Of a DNA stretch of 18,200 nucleotides, positions 9,864-17,852 are shown in pieces. The position numbers were made by a program, and so were the translations under genes. The notes beneath the pieces are model-generated. The model did not search any database. It was not told the DNA's origin and saw nothing but the letters and a program-made list of their open reading frames with translations. The DNA is from Asterionellopsis glacialis (lineage: Eukaryota; Bacillariophyta; Plagiogrammaphyceae; Rhaphoneidales; Asterionellopsidaceae): NCBI GenBank assembly GCA_014885115.2, contig WKLE02001854.1, forward strand, positions 1 to 18,200. Direction: 5' to 3'. Within the stretch, counting starts at the first letter, position 1. Each line of letters begins with the position of its first letter.

Positions 9864-10724
9864 ATGGTCAGGTGTATTACTTTGCTTAGAACATTATTTG
9901 TCTCGACGGTAATGTCAACAACTCGAGGGATGGCAGTAACCGATTCTTCCACAAAAATACTCTCATCTTTGACTGGTAAGAAACCAAATGGTGTTATAAT
10001 TTTTTGTCACGGCAGTGGTGATACAGGTGTGGGTGTCAAGTCGTATGTAGAGAGTGTTGCCCCATCGCATAGTTTAGAATTACTTCATCAAGCAGGAATT
10101 GAATTGGTGTATCCAAGTGCCACCATACGTCCGTATCGTTTAGCGGGTGGATATCCTAGTAGTGTATGGTTTGATCGAATCGGTGGTATGGAACCTACGC
10201 ACCCAGAAGATACAGAATCTGTACTATCAAGTACGACGCAATTAAATACCATTATTGATGCGTTGATAAAAGAACAAGGTCTGGAACCTCATAAAATTGC
10301 AATTGGTGGTTTTTCAATGGGTGGTGGTATTGCTTTACAAACAGTTGTCAGACGAACAGTACCCTCATTGGGTGCAGTGTTTACTCTATCTTCGTATCTA
10401 TGTAATGATTCACAAGTTTACAAACTACTCGAACAAACCAACAATAATAATGAACAGCAGTCATGTCAAACAACAGACGAGACGACGAGAACAAACAATC
10501 ACAATAATAATTGTTTACGTGGCACACCTTTGTTCATGGCACATGGTACGGCAGATGATTTTGTATCATTGGAATGGGGTAAAGGTACATTTCGACGTCT
10601 TGAACAATTAGGAGTATCCAAGATACAACCATTCATTGGTATACCCTATGCAGGTCATGAAATGACAAGTCAGGAATTGGAACAATTATTTGAGTTTCTT
10701 GTTCATGAACTTACTAACAGTTAG
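9864..10724 (+). CDS. Acyl-protein thioesterase / lysophospholipase-like alpha/beta hydrolase
   Basis: This 286-residue protein belongs to the carboxylesterase/phospholipase group (Abhydrolase_2; APT1/APT2/LYPLAL1). Members remove fatty acyl groups such as S-palmitate from proteins or cleave lysophospholipids. The catalytic triad is visible: Ser151 in GGFSMGGG, Asp231 in MAHGTADD and His265 in YAGHEM. The oxyanion-side strand reads VIIFCHGSGDTG (44-55). A YPSA segment and WFDR (102-105) match the family. An Asn/Gln/Thr-rich insertion (about 191-217) sits before the Asp strand and makes the protein longer than typical APTs (about 230). The first 25 residues are basic and hydrophobic (VRCITLLRTLFVS) and could be a weak organelle leader. 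I chose ATG 9864; the preceding TTG is in frame but not a likely eukaryotic start. Met17 or Met23 are alternatives if there is no leader. The substrate cannot be told from sequence. Confidence 0.9.
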   Translation: MVRCITLLRTLFVSTVMSTTRGMAVTDSSTKILSSLTGKKPNGVIIFCHGSGDTGVGVKSYVESVAPSHSLELLHQAGIELVYPSATIRPYRLAGGYPSSVWFDRIGGMEPTHPEDTESVLSSTTQLNTIIDALIKEQGLEPHKIAIGGFSMGGGIALQTVVRRTVPSLGAVFTLSSYLCNDSQVYKLLEQTNNNNEQQSCQTTDETTRTNNHNNNCLRGTPLFMAHGTADDFVSLEWGKGTFRRLEQLGVSKIQPFIGIPYAGHEMTSQELEQLFEFLVHELTNS

Positions 10725-11030
10725 ATAGTTAATTAAGTTAGCAGTAGTAGCAAGTAATAACAATGAGGAAATACACATAAACAAAAATCAAGCATACCTC
10801 AAGGCTTGATGAATGCGCTGTTCACTATTTTGTGCATTTCAAGTAAATACAATCACAGGACAAGGTTGAGTTTATCATTTGCTTCAAGAGAGGTATGTCT
10901 GTTTATACATTGTATAATCCCAGAGTACCGCACAGTCGACCAACATTTTCAATATAACTTGTTGAAACTAGAATGCTTCCTAAATGCTTTTGGTAATAAC
11001 AACTTTTTTCGGAAAGTGTAACTTCACATT

Positions 11031-11426
11031 TTAAAATGCAATGCCAATATGTATCCCATTTCTGAATGTGACTCTCTTTCTAGAGCCATGATGAAGCATA
11101 ATGGCAGGGTAAAAAGACAGTCGAGACAAGCTATCTACTTTCATCCAACCCCAGATATTCCTGCCTTCCACGTTCCTTCTCATCATTGCCTGATCGGTAC
11201 TGTAAAAATACCATGAACAATCCAAAGTCAACTCACATGAAATAAATCCCCCCAATTCTTGCTCAAATCTAAAAAACAGTATGTACGAGTACGATACATT
11301 CCGAGTCCTTTGCCAAATGCAAAGGTAGCATTTTTGATGTAGTCCTAGCTGGCTATTCCTATCAATTGGATGTAGGTCAAGAGTCCTGTACCGGATGGTT
11401 TCCGAACCGCAGAAATTACCTGGAAC
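11031..11426 (-). other. Unrecognised open frame, possible exon
   Basis: The minus strand is open from just after a TAG (11429-11427) to a TAA at 11031-11033, 132 codons including the stop, with the only ATG late enough to give 74 residues. A TTTTTTAG sequence ending at 11269 could be a splice acceptor leading into FEQELGGFISCEL. The peptide contains aromatic-rich stretches (CSWYFYSTDQ, NIWGWMKV) that look protein-like, but I recognise no family. It could be an exon, a transposon scrap or chance. Confidence 0.2.
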
Positions 11427-11517
11427 CTAACTGCTTGTACCTGGTACGTACGCAACGACCTAATGGTACATTGCTAGATACCAACTCATGTATTTTTGTT
11501 AGGTATTGTTATTTCCG

Positions 11518-11528
11518 ACCAATCAGAA
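11518..11528 (+). promoter_or_regulatory. CCAAT box upstream of the transhydrogenase-like gene
   Basis: ACCAATCAGAA matches exactly the two copies before the proton channel gene (2127-2137 and 2177-2187). It is about 205 bases before the candidate start at 11734, a plausible promoter position for an NF-Y-type site. That position would agree with a short gene starting near 11734 and not with a long upstream coding region. Confidence 0.35.
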
Positions 11529-11733
11529 TACACAGAGCTTGTTCAGATGCGAACCCGATGGAGGTGACAACCGTGTGACAAGTGACAACCCGAAGAAAGC
11601 AGGTGCGGGAAACATTTTGAAGAAAAGAAAACAAGAAAAGAATAGAAAAAAAAAACCTCAAAAAGAAATCACAAAACATCACTTATCACTGAAGACACAC
11701 AAACACAGAGAATCGTATCTGAAATCATTCATA

Positions 11734-12588
11734 ATGGGGGATCCTTCAGCAAGGACAAAACTACATCGGCAACAATTGGTTGCAAAAATCCTAGTAAGTA
11801 CTTTCTGGAAACATTGTAAAACATTGAATAGAATGAAGAATTACAGTGTATGGTGGTCTAAATAAGTCATCTTCTTTCAAATATTCGCATCTGCTGTATA
11901 GACTGTGCGTGTGGGAGCGATCATCATGGTAAATTCACCATAACTACAGTCGATGACACTGCAAGGTCACTTGTTTATACTGGAAATGTTGTCATTGTAC
12001 CAGTTTACGGCTTAGCAGCAGCAAAAGGACAACACTCTCTTCAGCATATGGCCATGGCCTTAATCAAGTCAGGAAAGAAAGTCAGAATAGCAGTACATCC
12101 TGTTGCTGGACACACGGCTAGACAAATTCATGTAAGTGCAGAAACATCGTTTTTTCTTTTCTTTTCTTACTGTACTGTATTCTTATTTTCTTCATTCATC
12201 AAATTATGATCCAATATTGAAATCTTTCTTTGTGGTCATACAGGACTTGCTTTCCGAAGCTGATATGTCAAGGGATATCATCGTGCAAGATATTCGTACA
12301 ATCAATCGAGATTTGGATAATGCACATGTCGTACTTGCCATTGGCGCCAATGATATTATCAACCCAACTGTGGAAGATAAGCCAAATGCTAAAATTTTGG
12401 GAGGCATGCCTGTGTTACGAGTTAGGAAATCTCCACACCTGATTGTAATAAAGAGTAGTCTTGCAGTTAATGGGTTTTCTGGGATTGATAATCCCGTTCT
12501 TACTGCGTGTAATACCGAAATACTCCTTGATGATACCAAGGATACATGTGAGAAACTTATATCGAGTTTGGAAAAAATTTGCACTTAA
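11734..12588 (+). CDS. Domain III (NADP(H)-binding) of a proton-translocating transhydrogenase, apparently alone
   Basis: Exons 11902-12131 and 12244-12588, joined across a clean 112-nt GTAAGT...CAG intron, encode about 190 residues matching domain III of NAD(P) transhydrogenase (PntB C-terminus/NNT). Landmarks are VVIVPVYGLAAAK, IAVHPVAG, LAIGANDIINP, ILGGMPVLRV, IDNP and the C-terminal LLDDTKDTCEKL. In intact enzymes this domain binds NADP(H) and works with a transmembrane proton domain and an NAD(H) domain; neither is seen here. The first exon is uncertain. ATG 11734 stays in frame if a GTAAAA donor at 11816 joins acceptor 11901 (218 residues in total). The better GTAAGT donor at 11794 joins in a frame with no ATG. 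Key residues differ: the first Gly of GYG is Val, the Arg of KRS is Ser, and the GRMPG loop is changed. It could be a relic, a divergent paralogue or a stand-alone protein. The open frame and good splice sites argue against long decay. Confidence 0.7.
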
Positions 12589-13076
12589 TTGTCACGCCTG
12601 AAGCATATTATTTATACACAATATGGGTATCTCATCCCCAAGTTGAGAAAAAAATCTCATGATGCAAAAGAGATACGAATGTCAACAATCTTAGAAGTGG
12701 CTGCGTCATGATGAACCGTGCAAGCTTCTAATTTACAAGGGTTAGTAACTACTCTGGCGCTAGGCATTCAGATATATTGTATCCATTCTCCTTATTGAGA
12801 AAATGAGCTTTCAAATCCGAAAATAAGGCCTCTAGGTCTTGAATTAAGCGCCATCCATTTTACGTCTATTTTGATAAAATTCTTTCCGAGTGAGCAGATC
12901 CAAATGTATCTACAAATATTGGGCTGCAGGGAGACTTCGAAGTTATAGATGCAATCTTTCCACTTTTTAGAATGTTAGTACGAAAATAACAAAGGGTTTG
13001 TGCTTCTTCCTACACTGCCATTGTGTCAATTAGTCATCAAAATGGACTCTTTTGACCATCTAAAGTCACTGCACCA
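12589..13076. other. Convergent intergenic region
   Basis: The transhydrogenase-like gene and the CLC gene end facing each other here. AT-rich sequence with no gene, repeat or RNA gene seen; presumably the two 3' untranslated regions. Confidence 0.5.
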
Positions 13077-16000
13077 CTAATAAAGTTGAGCACCAGTTCG
13101 TCTTTCAACGTTGGCCTGCAACAGATTGGCGCGAGAAAAGATACCAACGACTTCACCACCAGATGATCCACCCAAAACTACAATATGACGCAGTCCTAGA
13201 GATGTAAACAAGGTATATGCCTTGGACAAAGGGCATGATTCCGTAACACAATACGTTCCACGATTCATAACTGCTGCAATATTCACCCAATGGTTGCGGA
13301 AAAATGGATCTAACCACGACACTAAGACATTCCCATGTTGGTTCATTCCTACTTCAGCAAAACCCATCGGTGGAGCACTGTCGTACGATCTTGATGATGA
13401 AGCAGCACCTGTGCGTGAAGTTGCGATTGGTTCACCATTTTTATCACCTGTCGGCCTCAACGAAGCTGTCAATAAATTTTGAGCTGATAATGGCGGTAAA
13501 GAATCATCACCAGCAATCAAAAATTCATTTTCCAATGTGGAATTCGAGACAGGAAGGATGCTCATATTTTTGTGGATACTATGCAACCATGAATTATCGT
13601 CAAAGTCGTCATTGTTATCAGATAAAAATGATGTGACAGGAAGAGCAGCTGATCGCGACGAAGCTTGCTGCTCCTGATGATTTTTGTATCTTTTTTTATC
13701 AAACCGATCATCATTTATATGATACGCCCAGTGCATCAACGGCGTCTTATGTGCATCGGGTGTAGGTGTCCAAGCCGGACTGGCCTTATGTGAAACAGTA
13801 GGAGTCCAAGCAGGACTTGCTTGAGCATGTTTGCTCAGATTCGTCGGCGCAGGAGAAACACCACCACTAGTAGATGATCCATCTTCACTTTGCTCTCTGG
13901 CAATGTCCTCTTCAAATACACCACATTCTAGTAAAGCTATGATTTGATCTCTTCGTATTAAGCCTAAAAACTGTTTTGTATTTGGATCGACGACAGGAAA
14001 CCCATGATGATTGGAGGTCCGCAACAATTTTACCAATTTTTGAGCCCGTTCACGAGGACCAACAGTAACTACTGGAAAATTCATAATGTCACGTACTTCA
14101 TAAATGTCGTAGCGTTTCTTTTCTTCGTGGTCTAAAAAGGGATATCTTTTCAAATCCATAGATGTTTCATAAAGCCCCTTAACATGGAAAAACTCGGCAA
14201 CATACCTGGCTACAACAGTTGTAATGATAACAGGGAGCAATACTTTAATTTGTCCAGTCCCCTCCACTAAAATAACGCATAAACTTACAGTTGAACGTTG
14301 CACACCTGCTAACAATGCTGCAACACCTAACAAAGAAAATGTAGCAGGCGTTATATCTGGATCAACGTGCTCTTTGAACCACAATCCTGCTGCACCACCT
14401 AATGAAGCACCAATCAAAACTGTTGGTGTAAATATACCTGATGGTAACGAACTACCGTAGGTAATCGTCATTAGAAAATAAAACAAAGTCCCTACTGCCC
14501 AAAGCGTTTGTTGTTGAAATTGTGTAGGGTCTGCCAGTATACGTTTAATAGCTGTAGCTCTAGAACCAAACAAGACTGTAGCCATTTCATTGATTTCACC
14601 AGATTCACAAAAGAATTGTCTGGCAACTCTACCATCCGTCGCATTTACAGCTTCTGCATCATATGGTTTGCATGCCCATGGTAGGGCTTGACAGAAGAAA
14701 ATCAGTGTCGATGTAATGATACTAAGGGCTATTACTTCCAATAGTTGCCACTTAGGCCGTCCCCTGGCAGGTGATCGATCAGATAAGTTTCTTTTTAAAA
14801 ATTCAAATGAAACACAAAATAAACCACCGAGTGCGCCACCAATCGTACCCACCAAAATGTATAGTGGAACTTCTGTAAATCGATTTAAGAATACTTCTGT
14901 ATTTGATTCTGTATACGATCCCAAATTAATAATACTGTAATTGGATAAATCACCATGATTCAATGCCAAACAAAATGTACCTATGGCATTGGCAACCAAT
15001 GTCCGCAGAAACATATTCTTACTAAAGTAACTTGATATATCATCCAAAATAAACAAAAGACCACCAATAGGTGCACCAAAGGATGCTGCAAATCCCACAG
15101 ATGCTCCAATTGATACTAAATCACGACGTTCAGCATCTGTTGCAAAATGTGATAAATCTTCTGTCGTCCATGACCATAATTTTTGTGTCCATGATGTAGC
15201 AATGCCTACGTCCTCACCATTTTCATTTGCGTGTGTACATGAATTTGTCCAACAGAGCAAAAATTTAGATAATACACTTGATAATTTGGTAAAACTGGCC
15301 CCAACAATGGCACCGATGTGTACCAAAGGACCTTCCATACCAATAGCCAAGGAAGATGATACACTTAATACAGTACCTAAAATTTTGACAAAAAACAAGG
15401 ACCAACTTGTAAATCGTTTAATACGGCATCCATTTAAATATGCTTTGACTTCTGGTATACCTGATCCAACACCCTCTGGTACCCAATAGACGCATAGCAT
15501 ACTTGCACTGACTGCCAAACCTAAGTTTGCTATTGTAGACATCATATATATAGACGTTAGTGATACATGAGGGTCTTGCGCTAATGCATCTACCTTCTCT
15601 TTCCTCCATTGAACTAAGGATTCTACACAACCGACAAGTCCCATGGCTATTATACCAGTCAGCAAACCAACACCCGCCGATAGTGCCCACCGTGTGGGTG
15701 TACGTCCTGTATAATTTTTTTTCATAGGTTTGCGTCTCCAAATCGATGATCTTCTTTTCATTCGTTCTTTACTTTCTTGTTCATCGCTGGTGTTGTCGTC
15801 GCTACTCTCCGGCAATTCTTGTTCGAATAAAAGACGATCATATGTAGCTTGAATTGAATATTCGTTAACGACTCTTTCAAAGTCTAAACTGCTTATTTTA
15901 GCACGTGCTTCTCGTGTAGATTTACTTATATTACTATTACTTGATCGTTGAGCACCATACTGATGACGTGGTGACGATGAAGGTAAAGGAGGCGGTGGCG

Positions 16001-16154
16001 GTGGAGGGAGAGCCTCCAATAAATGCTTTACATCGCTGTCGTTTTTATCATCTGTCGTTGACGCTAGCAAAGGTTGCTGTTCACCAGTATTAACCTCACT
16101 GCCCTGGATAGGAACTTCATATTCATCTTTTTGGCTCATTTCTGATCCCGTCAT
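13077..16154 (-). CDS. CLC-type chloride/proton exchanger with two CBS domains (ClC-7-like)
   Basis: An intronless 1025-residue protein. CLC proteins move Cl- (or nitrate) as channels or in exchange for protons; those like ClC-7 acidify and charge-balance endolysosomes or vacuoles. Signature motifs are intact: GSGIPEVK (230-237, Ser231 typical of chloride rather than nitrate selectivity), GMEGPLVH with gating Glu274, GIFTP (573-577) and a Tyr at 662 in the KGLYE segment. The proton-glutamate position is Asp372 (FILDDISSYF). Cytosolic CBS domains lie at about 684-743 and 954-1018, separated by about 210 residues of Ser/Pro/Asp-rich insert containing two copies of ASPAWTPT (779-786 and 791-798). 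The N-terminus holds EQQPLL (25-30), a dileucine sorting signal like that of ClC-7, and a proline run (50-58). SSLDFERVVNEYS (88-100) resembles the pre-membrane segment of ClC-6/7. A vacuolar membrane site is therefore likely. The start at 16154 gives the full cytosolic N-terminus. Confidence 0.94.
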   Translation of the reverse strand: MTGSEMSQKDEYEVPIQGSEVNTGEQQPLLASTTDDKNDSDVKHLLEALPPPPPPPLPSSSPRHQYGAQRSSNSNISKSTREARAKISSLDFERVVNEYSIQATYDRLLFEQELPESSDDNTSDEQESKERMKRRSSIWRRKPMKKNYTGRTPTRWALSAGVGLLTGIIAMGLVGCVESLVQWRKEKVDALAQDPHVSLTSIYMMSTIANLGLAVSASMLCVYWVPEGVGSGIPEVKAYLNGCRIKRFTSWSLFFVKILGTVLSVSSSLAIGMEGPLVHIGAIVGASFTKLSSVLSKFLLCWTNSCTHANENGEDVGIATSWTQKLWSWTTEDLSHFATDAERRDLVSIGASVGFAASFGAPIGGLLFILDDISSYFSKNMFLRTLVANAIGTFCLALNHGDLSNYSIINLGSYTESNTEVFLNRFTEVPLYILVGTIGGALGGLFCVSFEFLKRNLSDRSPARGRPKWQLLEVIALSIITSTLIFFCQALPWACKPYDAEAVNATDGRVARQFFCESGEINEMATVLFGSRATAIKRILADPTQFQQQTLWAVGTLFYFLMTITYGSSLPSGIFTPTVLIGASLGGAAGLWFKEHVDPDITPATFSLLGVAALLAGVQRSTVSLCVILVEGTGQIKVLLPVIITTVVARYVAEFFHVKGLYETSMDLKRYPFLDHEEKKRYDIYEVRDIMNFPVVTVGPRERAQKLVKLLRTSNHHGFPVVDPNTKQFLGLIRRDQIIALLECGVFEEDIAREQSEDGSSTSGGVSPAPTNLSKHAQASPAWTPTVSHKASPAWTPTPDAHKTPLMHWAYHINDDRFDKKRYKNHQEQQASSRSAALPVTSFLSDNNDDFDDNSWLHSIHKNMSILPVSNSTLENEFLIAGDDSLPPLSAQNLLTASLRPTGDKNGEPIATSRTGAASSSRSYDSAPPMGFAEVGMNQHGNVLVSWLDPFFRNHWVNIAAVMNRGTYCVTESCPLSKAYTLFTSLGLRHIVVLGGSSGGEVVGIFSRANLLQANVERRTGAQLY

Positions 16155-17177
16155 GAACGTCTAGTCTAAACTAGCTGTTTAAAGCAGCAGATTCTCTCGT
16201 ATTATTGCAGTCTGCAGCCGATGATCTGTTCTTGTTCAAAACATCAATGCCAACAAAACGTTCGGTGCTAATGGACGATCTGAGATGATGTTGCTCTGTT
16301 GTCAGTTGTTGCCAAGACACTGCTTTGGGGGGGGGAAATTGACAAGAGGTATAATATCTTTTTGCTCCCGCTCTGTTGCAAAGTTCTATGCCCTCGGATT
16401 GGAGTGGGAGTGAGTACTCCGACCTTCCCCGTCGATGACAGACATGATTGAAAAGCATCACAACAATAATCATAAGCCAGCTGTTTTTTTTCAGATGTCA
16501 CCGATTCAACTGGTGGTGTCTCCGAAACGTCAGTCAGTATATTATATTGTACGACAGTACAGAAGCTGTTCAGATCGATCTGCCGATCGCCAAATAATTT
16601 TTGAAGATGTCTCAGTTATCTCAGTCATTACCAATCATACAGAAGGACGAAGCTAAATGTTTCATGTAGAATATGTCAGACACTAAAAAAACTGAGAGAA
16701 AAACACTTATTTTTCCAGCACACACTTCTATCACACAATTTTTATCACACGTAAAAAAAATTATTCAACGAAACATAAAAAGAACGTACGACATAATAAT
16801 CTCTTCTGACGACGATACTGCTTTTTACTTGTAAGTACTCCGATGTGGATGACGCACCACGTCCTATGTGTTATTGTCGTATATTTAATATGTGTTTGAT
16901 ATGTCGTTAATAGCGTCTTGGGTGTTTGATTGATACGGTTGCATCATCGTCGTGTCACGACAGTGTCATGGCTGTCGTCTGACACCGGGCGGGCAAGAGA
17001 GCTCATAGCTTGATGCAACTTTTTGGTTTCTCGACCATGAATTTTGGAGCCGCCCAATGGGAGTTGTTTGAAAAAATCAAGGGGACTGAATAGCGTCCCG
17101 TGCGCACAAGCAGCGACACGGGTCCCATTTCTGGCTACGTCTGCTTGTCTGTCGGGTTTTCAAAAAAATTGGAAAAA
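16155..17177. promoter_or_regulatory. Divergent region upstream of the CLC and membrane-protein genes
   Basis: About 1 kb between two divergent starts; the overlapping minus-strand frames at 16171-16501 show nothing recognisable. Visible structure includes a run of nine or so G near 16326-16334, ACGTCA at 16527-16532, a perfect 12-bp palindrome CAGATCGATCTG at 16571-16582, TGACGC at 16850-16855, an inverted repeat GTCGTG-T-CACGAC at 16949-16961, and a second, GTGTCA/TGACAC (16963-16968 with 16980-16985). These are candidate protein-binding sites only. Confidence 0.35.
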
Positions 17178-17852
17178 ATGAAAATAATTATTATATATTT
17201 TGCATGTCACTCACCATTCTTCTGTATGAACCACACTGCATGTAAAAAAGACACCTTTCAAGGGATTGGCTTAGTCTTTTCTCTTCTTTGGTCAATTGTG
17301 TGCACTATGAAAACTAGTATTTCAAAGTACATCTTTGATCAGAGCACTGGAAATCAAACAATGGATTTTGCTCTTTCTTCATTCAGTTTTGATGATATGA
17401 AGGAATTGTATGAAATGCAATACTTGTTGGTTTTGCAAGTTGTTTGGTACTACATTTGTCTACTCATTTCAGGCAAGTTCATCTCTATTATTGCAAATAC
17501 AAAATTGGATCTTGACAAGGCTTGGGGTTTGATAGTATTGAAAGTTTTTGCCCCTTTTTGCCTAAATATATTGGAATGCAATTTGAATGGACAAGAAACT
17601 TCTTATGCAATGGATTCATTTAAATCTATGCTGTTATTTGTGAAAGTTGGCATCTTAATTTTTATCTCATTAGTGAATAACTATTCATTATTAGTCAGTT
17701 CTCAACAAATGGATTATCAAGATTACGATGATGATGATGATGATGAAATCACGGATGAGGGTAGCACTAGCAATAGTGTTGCAAGGTCTTGGACACACTA
17801 TGGCCTAGGGGCCGTCCAATTCCTCCCTGATGCAAGTGGGTTACTTCTTTGA
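17178..17852 (+). CDS. Unrecognised multi-pass membrane protein
   Basis: An open frame of 224 residues from ATG 17178. The frame is open back to 17100, but only non-ATG codons precede. I do not recognise a family. Hydrophobic segments lie at about 29-44 (IGLVFSLLWSIVCTM), 82-106 (LLVLQVVWYYICLLIS), 116-133 and 151-173, suggesting about four membrane helices. The tail has seven consecutive Asp (184-190), and the last 25 residues are not hydrophobic until LLL at the end. Codon use is more AT-rich than in the CLC gene. Small-transporter folds would fit the pattern of helices, but nothing diagnostic is present. It may be one exon of a longer gene, a transposon-borne frame, or a young gene. The region after its stop shows no continuation. 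Confidence 0.4.
   Translation: MKIIIIYFACHSPFFCMNHTACKKDTFQGIGLVFSLLWSIVCTMKTSISKYIFDQSTGNQTMDFALSSFSFDDMKELYEMQYLLVLQVVWYYICLLISGKFISIIANTKLDLDKAWGLIVLKVFAPFCLNILECNLNGQETSYAMDSFKSMLLFVKVGILIFISLVNNYSLLVSSQQMDYQDYDDDDDDEITDEGSTSNSVARSWTHYGLGAVQFLPDASGLLL

Larger units (their letters stand above)
10725..11733. other. Gene-poor stretch before the transhydrogenase-like gene
   Basis: About 1 kb with no recognised gene. It contains the minus-strand open frame at 11031-11426 described separately and small plus-strand frames (10806-11021, 11366-11578) without family features. The right part holds a CCAAT box (11518-11528) and an A-rich run (about 11640-11680), and is presumably the promoter and leader of the next gene. 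No hydrophobic open frame is present that could supply the transmembrane domain of a full transhydrogenase. Confidence 0.5.

Noticed and set aside
12204..12584. 126-codon minus-strand frame
   Set aside because: Exact antisense shadow of the last exon of the domain III gene.
2555..16154. A proton-handling gene cluster (Hv1, transhydrogenase domain III, CLC)
   Set aside because: Genes are kilobases apart, on both strands, interspersed with unrelated genes, and the transhydrogenase lacks its proton domain. Coincidence is simpler.
17100..17177. GTG start extending the membrane protein by 26 residues
   Set aside because: Non-ATG start, and the added residues have no feature; ATG 17178 is preferred.
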